NCBI GenBank assembly: GCA_016297675.1
Contig: JAEDGE010000120.1
Span: forward strand, 1-5,685
Reading direction: 5' to 3'
DNA length: 5,685 nt
From: Oscillospiraceae bacterium
Lineage (GTDB): Bacteria; Bacillota; Clostridia; Oscillospirales; Ruminococcaceae
Shown here: piece by piece, positions 1-5,177 of the stretch
Numbering within the stretch: position 1 is the first letter of the stretch
Layout of the letters: each line of letters opens with the position of its first letter
Notes under the pieces: generated by a model
What the model saw: only the letters and a program-made list of their open reading frames with translations
Databases searched by the model: none
What the model was told of the DNA's origin: nothing
Translations under genes and position numbers: made by a program

Positions 1-240
1 GCGGTGTGATTGGTATCGGCTGTTCCACTGGCGGTGTGATTGGTATCGGCTGTTCCACTGGCGGTGTGATTGGTATCGGCTGTTCTACCGGTGGTGTGAT
101 TGGTATCGGCTGTTCCACTGGTGGTGTCACAGGGATCGACTGTTCTGCCGGCGATGTGATTGGTATCGGCTGTTCTATCGGTGGTGTCACAGGAGTCAGC
201 TGTGCTGTTGATGGTGTGGCAGGTGCTGGTTGTTCTATCG
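1..240. repeat. Eight-copy 30-bp in-frame tandem repeat (minisatellite)
   Basis: Eight consecutive 30-bp units begin at 1, 31, 61, 91, 121, 151, 181 and 211. Units 1 and 2 are identical, unit 3 differs at two positions and unit 4 at one. Units 5-8 are progressively more diverged. Read on the minus strand each unit encodes ten residues (PVEQPIPITP type), so the period keeps the reading frame of the zinc-ribbon gene. There are no spacers. The array probably continues past the left edge. Confidence 0.95.
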
Positions 241-307
241 GCGTACCACAATAATAACAAAAACGATCTTCTGGCTGCAACGGCGTGCCGCATTTGGTAC
301 AATTCAT
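1..307 (-). CDS. Zinc-ribbon protein with proline-rich repeat tail (3' end beyond the window)
   Basis: The reading frame starts with ATG at 307-305, preceded by AAAGGAG (complement of 314-320) at a 6-nt spacing, and stays open to the left edge, giving 102 codons. Residues 1-23 form a short zinc ribbon: C3-x2-C6 and C17-x2-C20, each followed by G. After it the chain becomes low-complexity and proline-rich, built from a decapeptide of the form PVEQPIPITP repeated about eight times. The first copies are degenerate and the later ones nearly identical. Such N-terminal zinc ribbons usually act as protein- or membrane-tethering modules in Bacillota, and the tail may be a flexible linker to a domain outside the window; both points are inference. 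It lies 21 bp downstream of another zinc-ribbon gene, so the two are probably cotranscribed. I do not recognise a specific family. Confidence 0.8.
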   Translation of the reverse strand, partial: MNCTKCGTPLQPEDRFCYYCGTPIEQPAPATPSTAQLTPVTPPIEQPIPITSPAEQSIPVTPPVEQPIPITPPVEQPIPITPPVEQPIPITPPVEQPIPITP

Positions 308-328
308 AGAAAACTCCTTTTCATTGCA

Positions 329-790
329 TTACGAACGCTTCTGTCCGCAGTGATCACAGAATGCAAACTCTGCTGATAACGTTTTCCCGCAGTTTGGACA
401 AGTCCATGTTGTCGGTGGTTCTACTTTTGCACCGCACTGATTACAAAATGTTGCATTTGCCGGCAACGATGCACCACACTGCTGACAAACAATCTGATTG
501 CCTGCTGATGATGCAGCTTCCTTCGTTTGCTGAATCTGGTTTTGATAGTTTTGAATTCGCATCTGGCTGTTCTGAATTTCCTGTATCATCTGTGTAAATA
601 CAGGTTCCGGATGGCTGCCAAACTGCTGTACATACATTTCCCCAATCTGCTGATACAGTTCTTTACAGTGCCGCTGTTCCTCCCGAATCATATTGTTCAG
701 GCGAATGGATTCTGTCGAACTCTTTGTTTTTTCCACAGCTGTTTGTCCAAGATTGGTAATTTTCTTCCCGATCTCTTCAAAAAATGGCAT
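329..790 (-). CDS. Coiled-coil protein with two C-terminal zinc ribbons
   Basis: This 153-residue protein starts at an ATG with AAAGGAG (complement of 797-803) 6 nt upstream and ends in TAA. Residues 1 to about 95 are charged and Gln-rich with no transmembrane segment, and are likely helical or coiled coil. Residues 100-150 hold two zinc ribbons: C102-x2-C105 with C116-x2-C119, and C131-x2-C134 with C145-x2-C148, each closing CxxCG pair typical of double zinc-ribbon domains. The protein is probably cytoplasmic. It is the first gene of an operon with the following zinc-ribbon/proline-repeat gene, and a sigma-A promoter lies just upstream. Double zinc ribbons often mediate protein contacts, but no substrate or partner can be read from the sequence. 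I do not recognise a named gene. Confidence 0.85.
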   Translation of the reverse strand: MPFFEEIGKKITNLGQTAVEKTKSSTESIRLNNMIREEQRHCKELYQQIGEMYVQQFGSHPEPVFTQMIQEIQNSQMRIQNYQNQIQQTKEAASSAGNQIVCQQCGASLPANATFCNQCGAKVEPPTTWTCPNCGKTLSAEFAFCDHCGQKRS

Positions 791-831
791 GTTATACTCC
801 TTTCTATCGTTTTACGTCATGAGATAGTATC

Positions 832-860
832 ATTATAACAAAATGGATGTAAAAAAGCAA
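832..860 (-). promoter_or_regulatory. Sigma-A promoter of the zinc-ribbon operon
   Basis: On the minus strand the -35 is TTGCTT (complement of 855-860), the spacer is 17 bp and the -10 is a perfect TATAAT (complement of 832-837). The predicted transcription start is near 825, giving a leader of about 35 nt before the 153-residue zinc-ribbon gene. Its presence separates this operon from the DUF896 gene upstream. Confidence 0.75.
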
Positions 861-926
861 GCCCTTTTTTGCAACCCACATGGGAATCCATTTCCCCATT
901 TCTTAAGCAAACCTTGTCCAAACCGT

Positions 927-954
927 CCGGCAGATTCCCCTTACTGTCTGCCAG
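927..954 (-). other. Hairpin downstream of the DUF896 gene, no U-tract
   Basis: CCGGCAGA (927-934) and TCTGCCAG (947-954) form an 8-bp stem in the minus-strand RNA, with one G-U pair and a 12-nt loop, 20 nt after the DUF896 stop codon. There is no run of U after it, so it may be a processing or stability hairpin rather than an intrinsic terminator. Confidence 0.3.
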
Positions 955-974
955 TGGTAACTCGCTGCTACCGC

Positions 975-1169
975 TCACTCTGATTTCCCATTCTGTTCTT
1001 CTGCCGATACCACTTCAATCTGATTCAGTTGCTGCTTTAAATTACCGACCACTGCACGACGGTATTCCATCCGCAAAGCTGCCTGCTCTTCTTTTTCTGC
1101 TGCGGTCAAAGTACCATTCCGCTGTTTTTTCGCCAGCTCATTAATTCTTGCAATCTTCTCCGGTGTCAT
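975..1169 (-). CDS. DUF896 (UPF0291, YnzC-like) small protein
   Basis: The product is 64 residues. It begins with MTPEKIARINELAKKQRNGT and continues with an acidic T-x-E-E-K-x-E-Q segment and L-R-x-E-Y-R. This is the hallmark of the DUF896/UPF0291 family, represented by B. subtilis YnzC, a two-helix bundle of about 60-80 residues. The molecular function is not established. In B. subtilis ynzC lies in the SOS-induced yneA-yneB-ynzC operon, but no such neighbours are seen here. The ATG at 1169 is preferred over an in-frame start at 1220, because GGAGGGGAG (complement of 1178-1186) lies 8 nt upstream and the family homology begins there. The longer version would also run into the ackA terminator. 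No clear promoter is visible between that terminator and the start, so expression may depend on readthrough from ackA. Confidence 0.88.
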   Translation of the reverse strand: MTPEKIARINELAKKQRNGTLTAAEKEEQAALRMEYRRAVVGNLKQQLNQIEVVSAEEQNGKSE

Positions 1170-1204
1170 TCGATTTTCTCCCCTCCAGATAAACAATACA
1201 GAAA

Positions 1205-1232
1205 ACCGCCGCCAAACCATTTTGGCAGCGGT
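1205..1232 (-). terminator. Intrinsic terminator of ackA
   Basis: ACCGCCGCCAAA (1205-1216) and TTTGGCAGCGGT (1221-1232) form a 12-bp stem with one G-U pair and a 4-nt loop in the minus-strand RNA. It is followed by TTTTCTGTATTG. The stem begins 31 nt after the ackA stop codon. The U-tract is short and interrupted, so some readthrough into the DUF896 gene is plausible. Confidence 0.8.
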
Positions 1233-1263
1233 CTTTTGGATATGGAAATGATTTTTAGTCCGA

Positions 1264-2466
1264 TTACTTCTTCAGACCTTCTACCATTGCCAGCGTATCT
1301 CTTGCAATCAGCAACTCTTCATTGGTCGGAATCACCCATACTTCTACCTTGGAATCCGGCGTAGAGATCTTCTTCAGCTGACCCTTGAAGTCATTTGCCT
1401 GCTTGTCAATCTGGATGCCCAGATATTCCATGTTTTCGCAAACTTCTTCCCGACAATTCGGTGCGTTTTCTCCGATACCGCCGGTAAAGATGACAGCATC
1501 CAAACCATTCATAATGGCAGCAAATGCACCAATGTCCTTCTTGATATCATACACCAGCATATCCTTTGCCAATGTTGCACGGGCATCACCTGCTTCAGAA
1601 GCAGCCGTAATGTCCCGGAAGTCAGAGGACTTGCCAGAAATACCTAACAGCCCGGACTTCTTATTCATATAAGTATCCATATCATTGGTGTGGAAGCCAT
1701 GCTTGTTGGCAACATAGGTGACTGCGGAAGGATCCACCGCACCACAGCGAGTACCCATCAGCACGCCGTCCAACGGTGTAAAGCCCATGGTGGTATCAAT
1801 AGATTTTCCATCCTTGACAGCTGTAATGGAAGAACCATTTCCCAAATGACAGGAAACCACTTTCAAATCCTTCAAATCTTTCCCCATCACTTCTGCCAGC
1901 TTGGCAGTGACAAACCGATGAGAAGTACCGTGGAAACCATACTTCCGGACATGATACTGCTCGTAATCCTCATATGGGAAACCATACATAAATGCCTTCT
2001 GCGGAATGGTCTGGTGGAATGCCGTATCAAATACAACTACCTGCGGAATCTTCGGCATGGTCTTCTTGCAAGCCCAGAGAGCCAATGCGTGACCGTGATT
2101 GTGTACCGGAGCCAGTTCCTTCAGATTTTCGATTTCATCAATGACTTCATCGGTGACCAGTGTGGTCTTCGTGAAAATTTCTGCACCCTGTACAACACGA
2201 TGTCCCACAGCAGATACCTCGTCCATGCTGGAAATGACAGCAGCGTCACCGGTTGTCAAAGCCTGTACCAGCCGCTCAAATGCCTCAGCATGGGTTGGGA
2301 AATTGCAGTCTTCCTCTACCGTTCTGCCATCAGCAGTCTTGTGGCTCAGATGACCGTCAATCCCAATGCGGTCACAGTTTCCTTTTGCAATGACAGATTC
2401 ATCCTTCATATCAATCAACTGATACTTCAGAGAGGAGCTGCCGGCATTTACAACGAGAATAATCAT
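1264..2466 (-). CDS. ackA: Acetate kinase
   Basis: Acetate kinase interconverts acetate + ATP and acetyl phosphate + ADP. With phosphotransacetylase it forms the cytoplasmic fermentative ATP-yielding route. The product is 400 residues, the usual length for the family. Visible motifs are NAGSSSLKY at 7-15, GHRVVQG around R90, FDTAFHQTIP around D147, KYGFHGTSHR around H179, the HLGNGSS phosphate-binding loop at 207-213, the segment ending MGTRCGAVDP around R240, FTGGIGENA at 327-335 and TNEELLIARDT near E383. These match the catalytic N7, R91, D148, H180, R241 and E384 of the Methanosarcina enzyme, offset by about one. One deviation is HNHGH at 122-126, where most family members have HNP. The ATG at 2466 is preferred to a TTG 12 bp upstream, since homology starts at MIILVVNAGS and AAAGGA (complement of 2479-2484) lies 12 nt before it. 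No pta gene is in the window; the divergent neighbour is tmcAL. Confidence 0.98.
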   Translation of the reverse strand: MIILVVNAGSSSLKYQLIDMKDESVIAKGNCDRIGIDGHLSHKTADGRTVEEDCNFPTHAEAFERLVQALTTGDAAVISSMDEVSAVGHRVVQGAEIFTKTTLVTDEVIDEIENLKELAPVHNHGHALALWACKKTMPKIPQVVVFDTAFHQTIPQKAFMYGFPYEDYEQYHVRKYGFHGTSHRFVTAKLAEVMGKDLKDLKVVSCHLGNGSSITAVKDGKSIDTTMGFTPLDGVLMGTRCGAVDPSAVTYVANKHGFHTNDMDTYMNKKSGLLGISGKSSDFRDITAASEAGDARATLAKDMLVYDIKKDIGAFAAIMNGLDAVIFTGGIGENAPNCREEVCENMEYLGIQIDKQANDFKGQLKKISTPDSKVEVWVIPTNEELLIARDTLAMVEGLKK

Positions 2467-2627
2467 AAAAAAATCCAATCCTTTCTGATGATGCCGGTGT
2501 GAAACACCGTTTCATTTCCTGATTCTTTTCCATCGTCTATCTAAAAACGATCCGATGGCAGTCGATCACTGCCGCAATGACTGTTTCAAGCTATCAAACC
2601 CACAGCGACCGTCATCGACCGACACCC
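2467..2627 (-). promoter_or_regulatory. Structured ~160-nt 5' leader of ackA
   Basis: Given the promoter at 2634-2662, transcription should start near 2627, leaving about 160 nt before the ackA ATG. The leader holds several complementary arms. GGCAGT/ACTGCC (2557-2562 with 2568-2573) has a 5-nt loop. CCATCG/CGATGG (2530-2535 with 2553-2558) shares two bases with it. GTCGATCAC (2561-2569) pairs 8 of 9 with GTCATCGAC (2611-2619). A pair of overlapping hairpins sits at 2495-2514. Several arms are mutually exclusive. I do not recognise a known riboswitch class, and regulation is inferred only from length and pairing. Confidence 0.45.
2495..2514 (-). promoter_or_regulatory. Overlapping alternative hairpins before the ackA ribosome binding site
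   Basis: Two perfect 6-bp hairpins with 3-nt loops overlap by ten bases. One pairs CGGTGT (2495-2500) with ACACCG (2504-2509); the other pairs TGAAAC (2500-2505) with GTTTCA (2509-2514). Only one can form at a time. They end about 10 nt from the ackA Shine-Dalgarno sequence. As DNA, the TGAAAC-N3-GTTTCA palindrome also resembles a catabolite-responsive element but has one base too many in the centre. Confidence 0.4.
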
Positions 2628-2633
2628 GTTTGT

Positions 2634-2662
2634 ATTATAACATGTTTTTTCCAGACTGTCAA
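2634..2662 (-). promoter_or_regulatory. Consensus sigma-A promoter of ackA
   Basis: On the minus strand the -35 TTGACA (complement of 2657-2662) and -10 TATAAT (complement of 2634-2639) both match the consensus perfectly, with an ideal 17-bp spacer. A-rich DNA lies upstream of the -35. This predicts strong, housekeeping-level transcription of ackA starting near 2627. Confidence 0.9.
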
Positions 2663-2677
2663 ATACAAAACGGGGTA

Positions 2678-2701
2678 TTTTTTTGTATATTTACAAAAAA
2701 A
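2678..2701. promoter_or_regulatory. AT-rich inverted repeat upstream of the ackA promoter
   Basis: TTTTTTTGTA (2678-2687) and TACAAAAAAA (2692-2701) are perfect 10-bp inverted arms with a 4-bp centre. The element begins 16 bp beyond the ackA -35 box. It could be an operator or an UP-like element. Because it is composed almost only of A and T runs, chance is a real alternative. Confidence 0.35.
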
Positions 2702-2816
2702 ATCTGAAAAATCCTGCTTTTTTTCTCGAAATCGTAGAAAAAAAAGAAAAAGCCGCTCATTTTTGTAACGTTTCGTAGAAATTCAAAATATTTTTGAGAG
2801 ATTTTGCAAAATAGGA

Positions 2817-2845
2817 TTGCAAAATTCAAGCGTTTCGTGTAAAAT
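2817..2845 (+). promoter_or_regulatory. Sigma-A promoter of tmcAL
   Basis: TTGCAA (2817-2822, four of six consensus positions) and TAAAAT (2840-2845, five of six) are separated by 17 bp. Transcription would start near 2852, which leaves a leader of about 180 nt before tmcAL. It is divergent from the ackA promoter, with 154 bp between the two -35 boxes. Confidence 0.6.
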
Positions 2846-2881
2846 AGAAGAGATGATGTGTACTTTCTGCTGTCCTCTAAA

Positions 2882-2899
2882 AGGGATTCCCTATTTTTT
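2882..2899 (+). terminator. Possible attenuator hairpin in the tmcAL leader
   Basis: AGGG (2882-2885) and CCCT (2889-2892) form a 4-bp stem with a 3-nt loop, followed after one A by six T residues (2894-2899). This is the form of a weak intrinsic terminator. GGGATT (2883-2888) is also perfectly complementary to AATCCC (2911-2916), so a downstream strand could break the stem. The stem is short and conditional termination is only inferred. Confidence 0.3.
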
Positions 2900-3030
2900 C
2901 TGTTTGCAGCAATCCCGCCACTCTGCTTTTCACATCATTGTCGCTGCATCAATTGGAATCCTTTCCTATACAAGAAGAACAAAAAGAAGTACCATGCCAT
3001 CTTATTGAACAAAGGAGGGAAATCAGACGC

Positions 3031-4248
3031 ATGAAAATTACCGGAATTATTTGTGAATACAACCCCCTGCACAACGGACATCTCTATCACATTCAACAAG
3101 TACGAAAAAACGGTGCAGAAGCCATTGTTGCTGTCATGAGCGGAAACTTTATGCAGCGTGGCGATGTTGCCGTTATGGATAAATTCACTCGTGCCAAGCT
3201 GGCAGTGGAAGCCGGCGTGGATCTTGTCATCGAACTGCCCGTACCGTATGCGGTTGCACCAGCGGAAACCTTTGCACTGGGCGGTGTGGCATTGCTTTCT
3301 GCCCTGCCAAATGTGTCAGAAATTTCATTCGGCAGCGAATGCGGTGACATTGAACTGCTGCAAACCGCAGCGGAAGCATGCTATCTCTGCAAAACCACCT
3401 ATCGGGATATGATGCAGGACTTTTTACGGGAGGGACATCCCTATCCGGAAGTACTAATGCACATGGTGGAACAGCTCTACGGCGAAGAAGTAGCGGAAGT
3501 CCTGCTGGAACCAAATAATACGCTGGCAGTGGAATATCTGAATGCCATGCAAAAATTGAATAGCCCATTAACGCCTTATACGGTACAGCGAAGAGGAGCC
3601 GGTCACCACAGTATGCTGCTCGGCGACGAACGCCCCGAAGAAGGAACCGCCGGCATTGCCAGTGCAACTTATATCCGCCGCTGTATTCAGGACGGTGTGG
3701 ACTGCCGCCGAACGGTACCGGATTACTGCTATCAGGCATTGCAGGAAACCGAAGCTGCCGGACAGATTGCAGATATCCGCTATTTAGAACGCATTCTGCT
3801 CTATCGTCTCCGAACCGCCTCCCGACAGGAACTGAATACTATCGCAGAAATCGGACAAGGTTTGGAAAATCGTATTTATCACGCAAGAACTGCCACCAGT
3901 CTGGATGAACTCTTAGAAGCACTGCAAACCAGACGCTATCCACTTGCAAGACTGCGTCGGATCCTGCTGCATGTCCTGCTGGATATCCGCAAGAACGATA
4001 CCAGAGGGCTGCCGCCATACGGACGGATTCTTGCATTCAATGATATGGGACGGCAAATTCTCCGCTGCTCAAAGGGCAGACGAAGTATTCCGTTCTCTCA
4101 TTCGCTGAAAGAACTGTCCAGCATGAATGTCATCGCAAACCGCTGTGCAGTACTGGATGCCAAGGCAACCGATGTATTTTATCTGGCGATGCCACAGGTG
4201 GGAACCGCAGAGATGGATTACCGGCGAAAAACACAACTGCAACGATAA
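3031..4248 (+). CDS. tmcAL: tRNA(Met) cytidine acetate ligase TmcAL (YlbM family)
   Basis: TmcAL activates acetate with ATP, forming acetyl-AMP, and transfers the acetyl group to the wobble cytidine C34 of elongator tRNA-Met. This makes ac4C, which prevents misreading of isoleucine codons; it acts in the cytoplasm. The 405-residue product has the family's nucleotidyltransferase-like start GIICEYNPLHNGHLYHI (5-21), with the HxGH-type signature H14-N-G-H17. It also shows VMSGNFMQRGD (35-45), DLVIELP (64-70), FGSECGD (100-106) and a downstream GIASATYIRR motif. Length fits the family (about 390-420). The ATG at 3031 is preferred over an in-frame TTG at 2938 because AAAGGAGGG (3011-3019) precedes it and homology starts at MKITGIICEYN. 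A strong terminator follows at 4279. Its divergent neighbour ackA consumes or produces the same substrate, acetate. The older annotation was 'nucleotidyltransferase'. Confidence 0.95.
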   Translation: MKITGIICEYNPLHNGHLYHIQQVRKNGAEAIVAVMSGNFMQRGDVAVMDKFTRAKLAVEAGVDLVIELPVPYAVAPAETFALGGVALLSALPNVSEISFGSECGDIELLQTAAEACYLCKTTYRDMMQDFLREGHPYPEVLMHMVEQLYGEEVAEVLLEPNNTLAVEYLNAMQKLNSPLTPYTVQRRGAGHHSMLLGDERPEEGTAGIASATYIRRCIQDGVDCRRTVPDYCYQALQETEAAGQIADIRYLERILLYRLRTASRQELNTIAEIGQGLENRIYHARTATSLDELLEALQTRRYPLARLRRILLHVLLDIRKNDTRGLPPYGRILAFNDMGRQILRCSKGRRSIPFSHSLKELSSMNVIANRCAVLDAKATDVFYLAMPQVGTAEMDYRRKTQLQR

Positions 4249-4278
4249 TCTGCATATTTGAAACCATCATATCTGTAC

Positions 4279-4314
4279 AAAAGCACCGTATCATCTGACT
4301 GATACGGTGCTTTT
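4279..4314 (+). terminator. Strong intrinsic terminator after tmcAL
   Basis: A 15-bp perfect stem pairs 4279-4293 with 4300-4314 (core GCACCGTATCA / TGATACGGTGC) around a 6-nt loop. It carries an A-run on the 5' side and ends in TTTT. It begins 31 nt after the tmcAL stop codon. The flanking A and T runs could also let it work on the minus strand, but no minus-strand gene needs it. Confidence 0.92.
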
Positions 4315-4508
4315 ATCCTATTATAAATACAAAAAATGATCTCTCCCTTTTTCCGCATTTCATCCCGTTTCCGAAGTGCACATTCTGAAAAAGTAAAACC
4401 GCACAAAACCCCACTTTCAGGAATAAACTAAAACAGGCGGGGCATACTGCTAACAGAACCATTTCATAAATTGTTTCTTGATATCGAAATATAGGAGTGA
4501 ATCTACCC

Positions 4509-4853
4509 ATGAACGTAAAAAGAGGAGATATTTACTATGCAGATCTAAGCCCTGTGGTGGGTTCCGAACAAGGCGGTCTGCGTCCTGTTCTAATTGTACA
4601 AAATGATGTCGGAAACCGACATAGTCCAACGGTCATTGCAGCTGCCATCACCAGCCAAAAAGATAAGGCACATCTGCCCACACACATTGCGGTACAGGCA
4701 GACCGCTGCGGACTAACCCGTGACAGCATTGTGCTGCTGGAACAGATTCGCACGATTGATAAACGCCGTCTCAAGGATCGCATGGGGGCACTGGATACGC
4801 CATCCATGCATCAGGTGGATGAAGCACTGCAAATCAGTTTCGGACTGCATTGA
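4509..4853 (+). CDS. mazF: MazF/EndoA-family endoribonuclease toxin, no adjacent upstream antitoxin
   Basis: This 114-residue protein closely follows B. subtilis EndoA/NdoA (116 residues). It has KRGDIYYADLSPVVGSEQGG at 4-23, then RPVL, then IAAAIT and LPTHI, and later the segment from DSIVLLEQIRTID to VDEALQIS. The family's catalytic R25 and T48 are both present, so it should be an active sequence-specific mRNA interferase. The ATG at 4509 has AGGAG (4493-4497) 11 nt upstream; an in-frame GTG at 4497 overlaps that site and is less likely. In Bacillus the RHH antitoxin EndoAI is encoded directly upstream. Here the 194 bp between the tmcAL terminator and this gene hold no antitoxin frame and no promoter I can support. 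The nearest RHH gene is downstream on the opposite strand (5174-5368). It is either an orphan toxin or one controlled from elsewhere. Confidence 0.95.
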   Translation: MNVKRGDIYYADLSPVVGSEQGGLRPVLIVQNDVGNRHSPTVIAAAITSQKDKAHLPTHIAVQADRCGLTRDSIVLLEQIRTIDKRRLKDRMGALDTPSMHQVDEALQISFGLH

Positions 4854-4874
4854 ACACAAAATGATCGGAAACAA

Positions 4875-4919
4875 CAGATCAGGCAGAACATACTCCATAC
4901 AAATGTCCTGCCCGATCTG
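4875..4919. terminator. Shared terminator between mazF and the HTH gene
   Basis: CAGATC (4875-4880), GGCAG (4882-4886) and ACAT (4888-4891) pair with ATGT (4903-4906), CTGCC (4908-4912) and GATCTG (4914-4919) around an 11-nt loop. On the plus strand two A-C mismatches (4881/4913, 4887/4907) interrupt the stem, and a TATTTTTTT tract follows. On the minus strand the same positions become G-U pairs, giving a continuous 17-bp stem followed by TTGTTT. It lies directly against the HTH gene's stop codon and 21 nt after that of mazF. Confidence 0.75.
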
Positions 4920-5177
4920 CTATTTTTTTGAATGCTCTGCATCCGACGAAAACAATCTGCGAAAGGATGCTGTGTCAAAAAACTCCGGCAGGGAAATCGA
5001 AAATGCCCTGCAAATCGCACAAAGTTGCTCCAGCGTCATCTCCGCACGCTCCTGATGCAAAAGCGATTCCAAAGCTGCTGGCGGAACGCCACTCTTTTCC
5101 GCCAACTGTTTGATTGTCCAATCTGCTTGGATACACATCCCAAAAATACGCTGTATGACACAGTCCTGCAGAGTCAT
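4920..5177 (-). CDS. Small Cro/C1-type helix-turn-helix regulator
   Basis: The 85-residue product begins MTLQDCVIQR. Residues about 20-65 form a Cro/C1 (XRE) HTH: W20-TIKQLAEKSGVP, then an A-L-E-S-L-L recognition-helix region, then the typical TLEQLCAICRAFSISLPEFF close. The remaining 20 residues are polar. Its start overlaps the stop of the RHH gene upstream (ATGA at 5177-5174), and AGGAGGAGG (complement of 5188-5196) lies 10 nt before the ATG, inside the RHH gene. The two are therefore translationally coupled in one operon. It should bind DNA as a dimer; the target is not visible, although the palindromes upstream of the operon are candidates. It is probably not a toxin, as it has no second domain. 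Confidence 0.88.
   Translation of the reverse strand: MTLQDCVIQRIFGMCIQADWTIKQLAEKSGVPPAALESLLHQERAEMTLEQLCAICRAFSISLPEFFDTASFRRLFSSDAEHSKK

Noticed and set aside
1..240. CRISPR array, because of the 30-bp repeat period
   Set aside because: The units are contiguous with no spacers, and they preserve a coding frame.
6..254. Plus-strand open frame with Gly-Val-Ile-Gly-Ile-Gly-Cys repeats
   Set aside because: It is the antisense reading of the 30-bp repeat. The minus-strand frame has a zinc ribbon, a good ribosome binding site and an operon partner.
849..868. AAAAAAG/CTTTTTT inverted repeat as a terminator of the DUF896 transcript
   Set aside because: The stem is almost only A-T, overlaps the -35 of the zinc-ribbon promoter and lacks a GC core; it is probably incidental.
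1690..2502. 270-codon plus-strand open frame
   Set aside because: It is entirely antisense to ackA, with no recognisable domains and no ribosome binding site.
2853..3008. Leader peptide frame (MMCTFCCPLK...) in the tmcAL leader
   Set aside because: Its ATG sits at the predicted transcription start with no ribosome binding site, and the composition looks like untranslated AT-rich DNA. A leaderless peptide cannot be excluded.
2938..3030. 31-residue N-terminal extension of TmcAL from a TTG
   Set aside because: There is no family homology upstream of MKITGIICEYN, and the AAAGGAGGG site at 3011-3019 serves the ATG at 3031.
3227..3739. 170-codon minus-strand open frame inside tmcAL
   Set aside because: It is an antisense shadow of a well-supported gene, rich in Arg and Pro without any motif.
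4368..4375. TTTCCGAA upstream of mazF as an operator of the RHH protein
   Set aside because: It is a single imperfect copy far from the mazF start and not near a recognisable promoter; too short to support regulation.
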